Below are positions 1-9,020 of a DNA stretch of 64,000 nt, piece after piece. A model generated the notes under the pieces. It made no database searches, had not been told where the DNA came from, and was given only the letters and a program-made list of their open reading frames with translations. The translations under genes were made by a program, and so were the position numbers. This stretch comes from Vibrio fluvialis (GTDB taxonomy: Bacteria; Pseudomonadota; Gammaproteobacteria; Enterobacterales; Vibrionaceae), in contig NZ_UHIP01000001.1 of the NCBI RefSeq assembly GCF_900460245.1, positions 1,984,001 to 2,048,000 on the forward strand. Direction: 5' to 3'. Every line of letters starts with the position of its first letter. Within the stretch, counting starts at the first letter, position 1.

Positions 1-185
1 GCACCATAATGTTTTGAGCGCTCACCCCGCAAGGTGATCACCTGACCGGATAGCTCACACAAGCGGTCGCGCGCATGCACGTAACCGTAACCAAAACCCA
101 AACTTACGTAATTCTGCGCTTCGATGTGCGGAACATCATGATCCGTCCAACGAATATTAACCTGATCCCATTCGTGTTGATTCAT
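1..185 (-). CDS. Penicillin acylase family protein, 5' part only
   Basis: Only the first 61 codons are present; the gene runs off the left edge. The residues RWTDHDVPHIEA followed by GFGYGYVHARDRLCEL are typical of the start of the alpha chain of Ntn-hydrolase acylases (penicillin G acylase, acyl-homoserine-lactone acylases, PvdQ). These enzymes cleave amide-linked acyl side chains and are normally periplasmic. The start at 185 is forced, because an in-frame TAA lies 11 codons upstream with no other start codon between; AGGCAGG sits about 10 bases before it. No signal peptide is visible, which is unusual for the family. A Fur-type box precedes the gene. The substrate cannot be told from this fragment. 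Confidence 0.75.
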   Translation of the reverse strand, partial: MNQHEWDQVNIRWTDHDVPHIEAQNYVSLGFGYGYVHARDRLCELSGQVITLRGERSKHYG

Positions 186-231
186 ACCGTTAAAGCCTGC
201 CTGTCGTATCGCATTGTCTTAGAAAATTTAA

Positions 232-254
232 CGATAATGATAACACATATCATT
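232..254. promoter_or_regulatory. Fur-type iron box upstream of the acylase gene
   Basis: The 19-mer from 233 agrees with the classical GATAATGATAATCATTATC box at 15 of 19 positions. In the 7-1-7 model, the register at 238-252 agrees at 11 of 14 specified bases. It lies about 50-70 bases upstream of the acylase start codon and some 210 bases from uhpA, so it most likely gives iron repression of the acylase gene. A six-base inverted repeat (TGCATA/TATGCA, 255-274) adjoins it. Confidence 0.6.
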
Positions 255-465
255 TGCATAAAATCCCCTATGCAGATCAACTTTAGGTGCTTTGTTGAGT
301 ACGCTTTTCAGTGAGAAACGGTGCGAGAGGGACAGTCAGTGACTTACACAACCCGAATGGTCAAATAATCGTGCTGTGCAGTACCTCTCGATAACGCAAC
401 GCAATACCCGATAGACTGCCAATCATTATTGAGAGTGTTCACAAAAGCTTCATAAATAAACAACA

Positions 466-1092
466 ATGATAAAAATAGCTCTGATTGACGACCATACCAT
501 CGTACGTTCCGGATTCGCTCAGTTACTGAATCTGGAGCAAGACATTGCTGTTGCCGGCGAATTTGACAGCGCTAGTGACGCCTTTCGCGGATTAACCCAA
601 ACGCCTGTGGATGTGGCGGTCATCGACATCTCGATGCCGGACGAAAATGGCTTGAGCCTGTTAGAAAGGCTTCGCCAACGCGATCCGGCGTTCAAAGCCA
701 TCATTCTCAGCATCTACGATTCCGCCTCTTTTGTTAAGAAGGCGCTCGATGCCGGCGCTCAAGGCTATCTGTCTAAACGGTGTGGCCCGAGTGAACTGGC
801 GAGCGCCATTCGCACCGTGGCGGCAGGCAAGCGCTATTTGTGTGCCGATGCACTGGTCAATCTCAGCAACCCGGACATCAACAATGTGCTGGTCGATCTG
901 ACCAAACGCGAGCTGGAAGTGTTTGACCAGTTGATACAAGGTAAAGAAGTTAAAGAAATTGCGCAGGCGCTGTTTCTCAGCCACAAGACGGTGCATGTGC
1001 ACCGCGCAAACATCCTCAGCAAACTCAACCTGACTAATAATGTCGACCTGATTCGTTTTGCCATACAGCACCATCTGTTAGCGGAAGGCTAA
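466..1092 (+). CDS. uhpA: UhpA-type response regulator
   Basis: A 208-residue NarL/FixJ-type regulator. The receiver domain (about 1-120) has the acidic pair D8/D9, the phospho-acceptor D54 in VIDISMPDE and K105 in YLSKR. A LuxR-type helix-turn-helix occupies about 143-203. In the Uhp system the phosphorylated regulator activates sugar-phosphate uptake genes in response to external glucose-6-phosphate sensed through UhpB and UhpC, and the same three genes follow here. The ribosome site before ATG 466 is weak. With no uhpT in sight, the likely target is the ABC importer downstream (inference). Confidence 0.9.
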   Translation: MIKIALIDDHTIVRSGFAQLLNLEQDIAVAGEFDSASDAFRGLTQTPVDVAVIDISMPDENGLSLLERLRQRDPAFKAIILSIYDSASFVKKALDAGAQGYLSKRCGPSELASAIRTVAAGKRYLCADALVNLSNPDINNVLVDLTKRELEVFDQLIQGKEVKEIAQALFLSHKTVHVHRANILSKLNLTNNVDLIRFAIQHHLLAEG

Positions 1093-1094
1093 GT

Positions 1095-2660
1095 ATGCCG
1101 GGACTCATGTTTACGCTGACCTTCAGCTTTCTGCTCTACAGCATCAGTCAGTTCAGTTTGTGGAACATCAGCCAATATCTGAGTCAGGCCCCACTGCACG
1201 CGTATCTCTTATTTCCCACGGGCCTGAGATTGGCGGTTTATCTGCTGGTGAAGCCCGCTTACCTCTGGGTACTGATCCTCAGCGATCTGCTACTGGCGGG
1301 TGCGATTCTGGTGTATCTGCCCACCGAGGCGGATTCGGTGTTGTTGCTGATGCCGTTTGTCGCCTGGTTTGCGACCTCTTTTGCCCGCAAGCGCTGGCAA
1401 CACCTCACTCTCTATTGGCAAAAACTGCTGTTGATTGTCGCGCTGGTCATCGTGCACAGCGCAGCCACCGGACTGACGTTCGTGCTGCTCGGCAAGCCAC
1501 TTCGCATCAACGCCGACACCATCACCGCCGTCACGGTCGCATCGCTGACTGGCGGAATCGTGTTGACGCCGTTTCTCTATCTGGTCGCTGACTACCTGCG
1601 CCATCAGACCTGGTCGCCCCTGACACCGCAACTCATCCATCAGGATGTAAAACTGAAGCCGAAAATGCTGGTCTGGAGCCTGTTTTTCTTCGCCTTAGGG
1701 TTGCTGGCTGAACTGACTCTGCTGGACCAAATGAAGCCATTTGCGCTGCTGATCATCATGTTGCCAACCATATTCATGGCCTACCGCTATGGCTGGCAAG
1801 GAGGGGTACTGGCGAGCAGCTTGAACTGCATCCTGCTCGCCACTGCACGTCAGATCAGCGGCTCATTTGACTCCGATCAGGAGCTGCTGATTTTCATGTC
1901 CAGCCAGGCGTTGGTTGGTCTGGGACTGGGGATCGCAATCAGTCGTCAGCATCAGTTGGCGCTACTGGTGCAGAAGGTCAACCTCCGGCTGGCACGGGAG
2001 CTCGAAGAAAAGCAGAATCTGGCGCGCCAACTGGTTTCCGTCGAGGAACAAATTCGCAAATCGGTAGCCAGAGAACTGCACGATGAAATCGGTCAGAACA
2101 TCACAGCGATACAGATCCAATCCATGCTGGCGCAGCGGCTGGCCGAAGATGAGCAGGCCCGGAACGCCGCCGCAAGTATTCAGTCTCTGGCGATGCGAAT
2201 CCACCATTCCACCCGCCAACTGTTAAAGCAGTTGCGACCCCATATCCTTGATGAGCTTGGGCTGGAACATGCCATTCGTCAGTTGATCCAAGAGATGCGT
2301 TTCAGCGAACAAGGCATTCAGGTTGGCCTCAATATGGGTGTGGATCCGCAAAAACTTGACGATACCACCAGCGTGACGCTGTTTCGCATCGTGCAGGAGC
2401 TGCTCAACAACGTCTCCAAACACGCCAAAGCACGCACTGTTAATATCAGCCTGTTCCCCGGCAGCGATATGGTATTGGAAGTGAAAGACGACGGCGTTGG
2501 CCTGCCGTCGGACTGGCGCATTCGTGGTCAGGGTCTGAAAGGATTGGCTGAGCGGGTGTCCGCGCTGGGTGGCAGCCTCAACGTCACCACGCCATCTTCG
2601 CCTAAGGGCGGTACGCGCATAATTGTTAACCTGCCCACAAAATCATCACCTACTGACTAA
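1095..2660 (+). CDS. uhpB: UhpB-type sensor histidine kinase
   Basis: A 521-residue membrane histidine kinase. The first 285 or so residues form about eight hydrophobic segments (MASE1-like sensor). A HisKA_3 dimerisation region follows, with phospho-acceptor H329 in RELHDEIGQN. The ATPase domain shows the N box (ELLNNVSKHA, about 435-444), DDGVGL (465-470) and GQGLKGL (478-484). In characterised systems UhpB works with the transporter-like sensor UhpC and phosphorylates UhpA. It starts two bases after the uhpA stop, so the pair is surely co-transcribed. The length matches enteric UhpB. Confidence 0.9.
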   Translation: MPGLMFTLTFSFLLYSISQFSLWNISQYLSQAPLHAYLLFPTGLRLAVYLLVKPAYLWVLILSDLLLAGAILVYLPTEADSVLLLMPFVAWFATSFARKRWQHLTLYWQKLLLIVALVIVHSAATGLTFVLLGKPLRINADTITAVTVASLTGGIVLTPFLYLVADYLRHQTWSPLTPQLIHQDVKLKPKMLVWSLFFFALGLLAELTLLDQMKPFALLIIMLPTIFMAYRYGWQGGVLASSLNCILLATARQISGSFDSDQELLIFMSSQALVGLGLGIAISRQHQLALLVQKVNLRLARELEEKQNLARQLVSVEEQIRKSVARELHDEIGQNITAIQIQSMLAQRLAEDEQARNAAASIQSLAMRIHHSTRQLLKQLRPHILDELGLEHAIRQLIQEMRFSEQGIQVGLNMGVDPQKLDDTTSVTLFRIVQELLNNVSKHAKARTVNISLFPGSDMVLEVKDDGVGLPSDWRIRGQGLKGLAERVSALGGSLNVTTPSSPKGGTRIIVNLPTKSSPTD

Positions 2661-2663
2661 AAA

Positions 2664-2680
2664 CTAGGAATATTTCCTAG
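2664..2680. promoter_or_regulatory. Palindrome between uhpB and uhpC
   Basis: CTAGGAA-TAT-TTCCTAG is a perfect seven-base inverted repeat starting four bases after the uhpB stop codon. There is no T-tract, so it is not an intrinsic terminator. It could be a binding site (for example for UhpA) for a promoter serving uhpC, or an RNA stem in the polycistronic message. Function not known. Confidence 0.4.
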
Positions 2681-2752
2681 ATGAATACAACTCCTTCTCA
2701 TGTTTTTCCTGCTCCTTCTCTCTAGGATCAGATTCAACAAGGACAAACAAGC

Positions 2753-4072
2753 ATGAAGATTGTGCCGACACTCAACAACAGCACAAACATGGACACCAAT
2801 CAGGCTTACCGCTACTGGCGCATTCAATTGATGGTTTCCATGTATGTCGGATACGCCGTCTTTTACCTGACCCGTAAAAGCTTCAACTTCGCGCTGCCGG
2901 GCATGCTGACAGATTTAGGCCTCGACTATTCCGATCTTGGTCTGTTAGGCACCCTGTTTTACCTCACGTACGGCGTCTCCAAGTTTGTGTCCGGGCTGAT
3001 GATAGACCATTCGCGCTCACGCTACTTTATGGGGCTGGGTTTGCTGGCTACCGGCATCGTCAATATCGCCTTTGGCTTCAGTTCATCCTTGCTGGCGTTT
3101 ACGTTGCTGTGGACAGTCAACGCGTTCTTTCAGGGTTGGGGCTGGCCAGCCTGTGCCAAGATCCTGACCAGTTGGTACTCGCGCAGTGAGCGGGGCTTCT
3201 GGTGGTCCATCTGGAATACCTGCCACAACTTGAGTGGCGCGCTGATCCCGGTTGCGATTGGCTTTATCAGCCTGAATTTTGGCTGGCGTTACGGGTTTAT
3301 CGTGCCCGGCTGTGTGGCGGTACTGGTTGGCATCTGGCTCTGCTATCGCATTCAGGAAAAGCCGACTGAAATGGGGTTGCCCTCAGTCGGACAATGGCGC
3401 AACGACGCACTGGAACTCGAACATGAAAAGGAAGGGCAAGGCCTGCCCTTTAATGCTGCGGTCTATCGCTATGTACTGACCAATCGCTACATCTGGCTGC
3501 TGTGTGGATCTTATTTGCTGGTATATGTCGTGCGCATCGCGATTAACGATTGGGGCGCTCTGTATCTGGTTGAGCGTCATTCCTTTGATGTGCTGAGCGC
3601 CAACAGCGCCGTTTCGATGTTTGAAGTGGGCGGATTTCTGGGCTCACTGTTTGGCGGCTGGGGTTCGGACCGATATTTTCATGGTAACCGTGCGCCAATG
3701 AATCTGATTTTTGCATTAGGCATTTTTGCTTCGGTCGCGGCGCTGTGGCTGACCCCCGTCGACCACATTGGCTTTCTGGCCGGATGTTTTTTCTGTATCG
3801 GCTTTTTCGTCTTCGGCCCACAAATGATGATCGGCATGGCTGCTGCCGAATGTGCCAGAAAAGACCTGGCAGGCACCGCCACCGGATTTATCGGCTTGTT
3901 CAGTTATCTGGGCGCCGCACTGGCGAGTTACCCGATGTCTCTGGCTATCGAGCATTGGGGCTGGGAAGGCTTTTTCTGTTTGATTACCGCGGCAGCAGCC
4001 GTGATCAGTTTGCAACTGCTGCCGTTTATAAAAGCTCAGCAACCGAATTCGGACGATGAGCTACCAATATGA
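2753..4072 (+). CDS. uhpC: UhpC-type MFS sugar-phosphate sensor/transporter
   Basis: A 439-residue organophosphate:phosphate antiporter-family MFS protein with about twelve membrane segments. Its length equals that of E. coli UhpC, and it lies directly after uhpAB in the expected order. In enteric bacteria UhpC binds external glucose-6-phosphate and signals through UhpB rather than carrying bulk flux. AAGGAC lies about ten bases before ATG 2753; an ATG twelve codons later is an alternative start. UhpC and the true transporter UhpT are paralogues, so a transport role is possible, but this is the only MFS gene in the cluster. Confidence 0.85.
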   Translation: MKIVPTLNNSTNMDTNQAYRYWRIQLMVSMYVGYAVFYLTRKSFNFALPGMLTDLGLDYSDLGLLGTLFYLTYGVSKFVSGLMIDHSRSRYFMGLGLLATGIVNIAFGFSSSLLAFTLLWTVNAFFQGWGWPACAKILTSWYSRSERGFWWSIWNTCHNLSGALIPVAIGFISLNFGWRYGFIVPGCVAVLVGIWLCYRIQEKPTEMGLPSVGQWRNDALELEHEKEGQGLPFNAAVYRYVLTNRYIWLLCGSYLLVYVVRIAINDWGALYLVERHSFDVLSANSAVSMFEVGGFLGSLFGGWGSDRYFHGNRAPMNLIFALGIFASVAALWLTPVDHIGFLAGCFFCIGFFVFGPQMMIGMAAAECARKDLAGTATGFIGLFSYLGAALASYPMSLAIEHWGWEGFFCLITAAAAVISLQLLPFIKAQQPNSDDELPI

Positions 4073-4178
4073 TGAAAACTCTACCATCCAACAACGTGAC
4101 AATGCTTCGCTTGGTGACCTGATTGGCGTTTTTGCCTGACCGGGGATTCTGGCAGGCATAAACAAGAGGGAAAACCCA

Positions 4179-5213
4179 ATGATTGTTAACGCAAAACGTA
4201 CGCTGCTCGCACTAAGTATCCTCGGTTCGGTGATGGCCGCGCCCGCTGCTCAGGCGGCCGGTCGTCTGGTTGTCTACTGCAGCGCCACCAACGCCATGTG
4301 TGAAGCGGAAACCAAAGCGTTTGCCGACAAATATGATGTGAAAACATCCTTTGTTCGCAACGGCTCAGGCAGCACGCTGGCTAAAATCGATGCTGAGAAA
4401 AATAACCCGCGTGCCGATGTCTGGTACGGCGGCACGCTCGACCCTCAATCTCAAGCGGGTGAAATGGACTTGCTACAAGCCTATCAGTCTCCTCAGCTTG
4501 ATAACATCATGACCAACTTCCGCGATCCAGCCAAACGCAAAGGGAACTACTCGTCCGCCGTCTACATGGGCATTCTTGGCTTTGGTGTCAACACCGAGCG
4601 TCTGGCTCAGAAAGGCATTCCAGTTCCTCGCTGCTGGAGCGATCTGACCAAACCGGAGTATCAGGGCGAAATTCAGATTGCTGATCCACAAAGTTCAGGC
4701 ACAGCCTACACCGCGCTGGCCACCTTCATTCAGCTTTGGGATGAGCCAACGGCCTTTGAATACTTCAAACAACTCGACAAAAACGTCTCTCAATACACCA
4801 AATCAGGCGTGACTCCGTCACGTAACTCTGCGCGCGGCGAAATCGCCATCGGCATTGGTTTCCTTCATGACTATTCACTTGAACAAGCCAAAGGTGCGCC
4901 ACTGGAGCTGATTTCTCCTTGTGAAGGCACTGGCTACGAAATTGGCGGTGTGAGCATTATCAAAGGTGCCCGTAACCTGGACAATGCCAAACTGTTCGTT
5001 GACTGGGTGCTATCGAAAGAAGGTCAGGAACTGGCATGGCAACAAGGCGAATCGTTCCAAATCCTGACCAACACCTTGGCAGAGCAATCGCCGAATGCCC
5101 TCAATCCGAAAGACCTCAAATTGATTAATTACGACATGGAAACCTACGGTTCTTCCGATGAGCGTAAGCGTTTGATCACCAAATGGGTGAACGACGTCAA
5201 GATGGGCAACTAA
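4179..5213 (+). CDS. afuA: ABC importer substrate-binding protein, AfuA-like (sugar phosphate)
   Basis: A 344-residue periplasmic binding protein with a signal peptide cut near AQA-AG (26/27). Homologues are often annotated as Fe(III)-binding FbpA, but the adjacent Tyr-Tyr pair used by FbpA for iron is absent. Instead H230-D231 and E254 fall at mature positions of about 204, 205 and 228. From memory, AfuA holds the sugar of glucose-6-phosphate with a His-Asp pair and a Glu at very similar positions. Together with uhpABC immediately upstream, this argues for hexose- or heptose-phosphate uptake. The ribosome site is AAGAGGGAAA before ATG 4179. The ligand assignment is inference. Confidence 0.75.
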   Translation: MIVNAKRTLLALSILGSVMAAPAAQAAGRLVVYCSATNAMCEAETKAFADKYDVKTSFVRNGSGSTLAKIDAEKNNPRADVWYGGTLDPQSQAGEMDLLQAYQSPQLDNIMTNFRDPAKRKGNYSSAVYMGILGFGVNTERLAQKGIPVPRCWSDLTKPEYQGEIQIADPQSSGTAYTALATFIQLWDEPTAFEYFKQLDKNVSQYTKSGVTPSRNSARGEIAIGIGFLHDYSLEQAKGAPLELISPCEGTGYEIGGVSIIKGARNLDNAKLFVDWVLSKEGQELAWQQGESFQILTNTLAEQSPNALNPKDLKLINYDMETYGSSDERKRLITKWVNDVKMGN

Positions 5214-5259
5214 TCCATCGGTTCTTTCTGACCGTCCTCTGACGGCTTTCATCACCTGA

Positions 5260-5295
5260 CACTCAGTCTGCTGGTTCTGGCGGGCAGGCTGAGTG
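5260..5295 (+). repeat. Intercistronic hairpin between afuA and afuB
   Basis: CACTCAG-T-CTGC (5260-5271) pairs with GCAG-G-CTGAGTG (5284-5295), giving a 12-pair stem with one wobble and a 12-base loop. No T-tract follows, so it is not a simple terminator. Such stems often protect the upstream part of a message and let the binding protein be made in excess over the membrane parts. Confidence 0.6.
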
Positions 5296-5317
5296 CAGCT
5301 CAAAAAAAGGTTCCAAC

Positions 5318-7414
5318 ATGAACGAGCAAATTCAGGCTTTGAACCTCACGACCAGCCAGCCACGGCGCATCGACGCCGTTTTTTACTGGCTTGGCGTGAT
5401 GGTGTTTAGCTTTATCCTTCTGCCATCCTTTGCTTTGGACTATGGTCTGTTTGAATCGACCGCAGACGAGTTTTACGACGCGATGGGCTGGAGCTCTGTC
5501 AATATTTCCTGGCTCTGGTTCAGCCTGCCTCTTTTTCTGATTGTTCGCCCACTGCAACCCGCTGGACGCCAGCACAAAGTCCGCCATTATCTGGATATCG
5601 GCTATTCCGCGCTGTGCATGCTGGTGATACTAATCAGCTCCTGGCTGGCGCATCAGGGTTTGGGTTATTCCACCATCTTGCTGTTTATTGCGCTTGGCGC
5701 TGTCATGACCACGGCTTTCGCCCGCCTTGAATATTTGGGCGGCGACCATTTTGTGATTGGGTCGCTCATCAGCATTATTTTGCTGATTGCCATTTTCATT
5801 ATTTTTCCAAGCATCGCGATTTTTCTGCCGATGTTCAAAGATGAGATGGGCCAATGGACCGCGTGGCAATTTATGGAGATTCTCTCGCAATCTCATACCC
5901 TGTCGGTGATCCGCAACTCCATCGTTCTGGGCATTGCGGTGGGGGTGGGTGCCACGTTCTTTGGTTTGATCTTCGCCATTTATACCACGCGCATCGCCAA
6001 ACGGTCGGCGTTTATTGCCCGCGTGTTTTCCATTCTGCCCATCGTGACCCCGCCGTTCATCGTCGGACTCGGCGTGACCTTAATGCTGGGACGCTCTGGT
6101 TACATCACTGAATTGATGGTGGACTGGTTCGGGCTGCAAAAAACCAACTGGTTATATGGTTTTACCGGCATTTGGCTGGCTCAGGTTCTCGCCTTTGCGC
6201 CAATGTCGTTCATGATTCTGGATGGCGCCCTCAAATCCCTCCATCCGTCACTGGAAGAGGCGTCTTACACGCTGAAAGCCAACCGCTATCAGACATTCTT
6301 TGGCATCATTATTCCGCTCTTGAAACCGGCGCTCGCTAACTCGTTCCTGATTATTTTCGTGCAGTCGCTGGCTGATTTCAGTAACCCGTTGGTGCTGGGG
6401 GGAAGCTTTGACGTTCTGGCGACCCAAATCTACTTCTACATCGCCGGCGCACAGCTCGATTATGCCTCCGCCAGTACGCTGGGTTCTGTGCTGCTTCTGT
6501 TCTCTCTGGCCATCTTTGTCGTCCAGTATCTGTGGATTGGGCAACGTTCCTACGTCACGATTTCCGGCAAGGCCTATCGTGGTGACGTGCAGGATATGCC
6601 AGCGTCACTCAAACTGGGCGTCACCTTGACGTTGTATGTCTGGATGGTGTTTAACGTGCTTCTGTACGGCAGCATCTTCTTTGGTAGTTTCACCGTGAAC
6701 TGGGGGGTGGATTACACGCTCACACTGCAAAACTACCTCAACCTGTTTGGCAACGGCATGTCTGATGGTGCCTGGCCGTCACTCATCACGACCATGATTT
6801 ACGCAGGTGTCGCTGCGCCAATCACCGCCCTGTTCGGATTGCTGATTGCGTATGTAGTGGTTCGTCAGCAGTTCTACGGTAAAAAGGTCATCGAATTCTC
6901 GACCATGCTCTGCTTTGCCGTTCCGGGCACCGTGGCGGGGGTGTCGTATATTCTGGCGTTTAACGATGCGCCTATTTACCTGACAGGCACCGCGGCAATT
7001 GTGGTGATCTCGATGGTGATGCGTAACGTGCCGGTGGGCATTCGCTCCGGTATCGCCGGACTTGGTCAGCTCGATAAATCACTTGATGAAGCGTCATTGA
7101 GCCTGCGCGCCAGTTCCCTGCAAACCATTCGTCACATCATCCTGCCACTGCTGCGCCCGGCGATTCTGTCGACACTGGTCTACAGCTTTGTGCGTGCGAT
7201 GACGACGGTGAGCGCGATTATCTTTCTGGTTACCCCGGAAACCCGTGTTGCCACGTCGTACATTCTGAACCGCGTCGAAGACGGTGAATACGGGATTGCC
7301 ATTGCGTATGGCTCTGTCCTGATTGTGGTGATGTTAGCCATCATTCTGTTGTTTGATTTATTGGTCGGTGAAGCTCGTATTTCCCGCTCCAAAGCCACCA
7401 ACCAAGATTCCTAG
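5318..7414 (+). CDS. afuB: ABC importer permease, two fused modules (AfuB-like)
   Basis: A 698-residue inner-membrane protein containing two BPD_transp_1 permease modules in tandem. Each carries an EAA-type cytoplasmic loop contacting the ATPase: [12 protein letters not shown]...PLLKPAL in the first half and [12 protein letters not shown]...LLRPAI in the second. The fused arrangement is usual for the FbpB/AfuB family, so one chain can form the whole pore. AAGG lies seven bases before the ATG, and the gene is followed 11 bases on by the ATPase gene. It would carry the ligand of the upstream binding protein, probably phosphorylated sugars. Confidence 0.85.
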   Translation: MNEQIQALNLTTSQPRRIDAVFYWLGVMVFSFILLPSFALDYGLFESTADEFYDAMGWSSVNISWLWFSLPLFLIVRPLQPAGRQHKVRHYLDIGYSALCMLVILISSWLAHQGLGYSTILLFIALGAVMTTAFARLEYLGGDHFVIGSLISIILLIAIFIIFPSIAIFLPMFKDEMGQWTAWQFMEILSQSHTLSVIRNSIVLGIAVGVGATFFGLIFAIYTTRIAKRSAFIARVFSILPIVTPPFIVGLGVTLMLGRSGYITELMVDWFGLQKTNWLYGFTGIWLAQVLAFAPMSFMILDGALKSLHPSLEEASYTLKANRYQTFFGIIIPLLKPALANSFLIIFVQSLADFSNPLVLGGSFDVLATQIYFYIAGAQLDYASASTLGSVLLLFSLAIFVVQYLWIGQRSYVTISGKAYRGDVQDMPASLKLGVTLTLYVWMVFNVLLYGSIFFGSFTVNWGVDYTLTLQNYLNLFGNGMSDGAWPSLITTMIYAGVAAPITALFGLLIAYVVVRQQFYGKKVIEFSTMLCFAVPGTVAGVSYILAFNDAPIYLTGTAAIVVISMVMRNVPVGIRSGIAGLGQLDKSLDEASLSLRASSLQTIRHIILPLLRPAILSTLVYSFVRAMTTVSAIIFLVTPETRVATSYILNRVEDGEYGIAIAYGSVLIVVMLAIILLFDLLVGEARISRSKATNQDS

Positions 7415-7425
7415 GAGATGTCACC

Positions 7426-8484
7426 ATGGAAAAACAAAACTTCGTTGTACTGAAAAACATCTGCAAGCGATTCGGTAACAATACCGTGATCGGTAATCTG
7501 GATTTGGAAATTAAGAAAGGCAGCCTGGTGACCCTGCTCGGTCCGTCGGGCTGCGGTAAAACGACTGTGCTGCGTTTGGTGGCCGGACTGGAAAAACCCA
7601 CCAGCGGCCAAATCTTTATCGACGGTGAAGATGTGACGGAACGTTCCATTCAGCAGCGCGATATCTGTATGGTGTTCCAGTCGTACGCCCTTTTCCCGCA
7701 TATGTCTTTGTATGAGAACGTGGCATATGGGCTAAAAATGCTCAAACTCCCGGCCGAAGAAATTCGCCAGCGGGTCGATGAAGCGTTGAAAATCGTCGAC
7801 TTGGAAGGCATGGGTGAGCGCTTTGTCGATCAGATCTCCGGTGGCCAGCAGCAACGCGTTGCCCTCGCCCGGGCTCTGGTACTCAAACCCAAAGTGCTGT
7901 TATTCGACGAACCCTTAAGTAACCTGGACGCCAACCTGCGCCGCAGCATGCGTGAAACCATTCGCGAGTTGCAACAACGTTTCGACATTACCTCGTTGTA
8001 TGTCACGCACGATCAGGCTGAAGCCTTTGCGGTATCGGATACGGTGATCGTGATGAAAAGCGGAGAGATTATGCAGATTGGCTCGCCGCAAGAGCTCTAC
8101 AAGTCGCCGAAATCGATGTTTATGGCGAACTTTATGGGTGAAGCGAATCTGTTTCAGGGCCATTTCGACGGTGAACGTATTCACATTCATGGTTACGCGA
8201 TCGATGCCGACCCAGAGGCAACGCAAGGCAAAGCGAAGGGAGAATATCAGATTGGTGTTCGCCCGGAAGCCATTACCCTGAGTACGCAGGGCGAAAACAG
8301 CCAGGCATGTGAGGTACTCAAATACGCGTATATGGGTTCAATGTATGAAGTCACAGTCAAATGGCACGATCAGGAGCTGCTGCTGCAACTCAACTCAGCC
8401 CAATTTCGCCAGGAGCTGACCAAGCACGCTTATCTCGAGTTCAACCCGAGAGGGCTGTTCTTGCTCCCTGCCGACGAGGCCTAG
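7426..8484 (+). CDS. afuC: ABC importer ATP-binding protein (AfuC-like)
   Basis: A 352-residue ATPase with Walker [10 protein letters not shown], signature SGGQQQR, Walker [14 protein letters not shown] and switch histidine in [11 protein letters not shown]-terminal TOBE-like region (about 240-350) is typical of CUT/FbpC-type importers. AGGAG lies eight bases before the ATG. It is the last gene of the six-gene uhpABC-afuABC run; an intrinsic terminator follows 18 bases after the stop. It would power the sugar-phosphate importer formed with the two preceding genes. Confidence 0.88.
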   Translation: MEKQNFVVLKNICKRFGNNTVIGNLDLEIKKGSLVTLLGPSGCGKTTVLRLVAGLEKPTSGQIFIDGEDVTERSIQQRDICMVFQSYALFPHMSLYENVAYGLKMLKLPAEEIRQRVDEALKIVDLEGMGERFVDQISGGQQQRVALARALVLKPKVLLFDEPLSNLDANLRRSMRETIRELQQRFDITSLYVTHDQAEAFAVSDTVIVMKSGEIMQIGSPQELYKSPKSMFMANFMGEANLFQGHFDGERIHIHGYAIDADPEATQGKAKGEYQIGVRPEAITLSTQGENSQACEVLKYAYMGSMYEVTVKWHDQELLLQLNSAQFRQELTKHAYLEFNPRGLFLLPADEA

Positions 8485-8501
8485 TTCATTTTCGGCAAAT
8501 C

Positions 8502-8526
8502 AACCCCACTTCGGTGGGGTTTCTTA
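8502..8526 (+). terminator. Intrinsic terminator after the uhp-afu cluster
   Basis: AACCCCAC-TTCG-GTGGGGTT, an eight-pair stem on a UUCG tetraloop, followed by TTTCTTATT. It ends the importer transcript. Confidence 0.9.
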
Positions 8527-8703
8527 TTTCTATCACTCAGTGGAGAAAACATTCTGATTTAAAGCCACCAGTGAGTAGTAATACTCAAACTGTCCCTCGA
8601 ATCCAAAGCGACTCGCACCTTACTCTCAAAACGAAGTGATAGTAGCGACACATTTCTCGTTGAAGCAGGTATACAATATGCTCACCAATGGAGCGCCAGA
8701 AAC

Positions 8704-8734
8704 GAAAAAGCCCCAGCAGAAACTGCTGAGGCTT
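8704..8734 (-). terminator. Terminator of the tRNA-Arg gene
   Basis: On the minus strand AAGCCTCAGCAG pairs with CTGCTGGGGCTT over a three-base loop (12 pairs with one wobble), followed by TTTTC. It lies nine bases beyond the CCA end of the tRNA. Confidence 0.9.
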
Positions 8735-8742
8735 GGAATAAA

Positions 8743-8819
8743 TGGCACGCCCTGTAGGATTCGAACCTACGACCACATCCTTAGAAGGGACGTGCTCTAT
8801 CCAGCTGAGCTAAGGGCGC
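8743..8819 (-). tRNA. tRNA-Arg (anticodon UCU)
   Basis: A 77-base cloverleaf on the minus strand with encoded CCA. Acceptor GCGCCCT/AGGGCGT, D arm with AGCTGGATA, anticodon stem CGTCC/GGATG around loop CTTCTAA (anticodon TCT), T arm GTAGG-TTCGAAT-CCTAC. It resembles E. coli argU and reads AGA and probably AGG codons. No integrase gene or second attachment site is next to it. Confidence 0.96.
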
Positions 8820-8935
8820 GCTACAGGGAGAGGATTATACGAGTTAGAGAGGGTAAATCAACGGCTTTGTCTAACATTATGTTTCAAATGACCAAAATTT
8901 TGTCACTCAGACAATAAGTGCTGAAAAACAGAACA

Positions 8936-8951
8936 AAGCAAACGTTTGCTT
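8936..8951. promoter_or_regulatory. PurR-type operator upstream of folD
   Basis: AAGCAAACGTTTGCTT is a perfect 16-base palindrome whose core GCAAACGTTTGC is identical to the best purine-repressor sites. It ends 69 bases before the folD start codon, the right place to govern a folD promoter and to tie one-carbon folate supply to purine state. The regulator is inferred from the motif only. Confidence 0.7.
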
Positions 8952-9020
8952 ATAGATGTTCTTCAAAATATCTGCGACAATGCGCGCAAAAATTTTCACT
9001 ACGAATGTGTAAGGAAAGTC

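Noticed and set aside
4179-8484. Iron(III) importer FbpABC
   Set aside because: The binding protein lacks the Tyr-Tyr iron ligands, no Fur box precedes the genes, and uhpABC is immediately upstream; sugar phosphate is the better reading.
8585-8776. Open frame containing VGSNPTGRA across the tRNA
   Set aside because: This is the well-known false protein read from the T arm of tRNA genes.
8743-8819. tRNA-Arg as an integration site of a genomic island
   Set aside because: No integrase, no repeated 3' end of the tRNA and no foreign-looking genes lie on either side.
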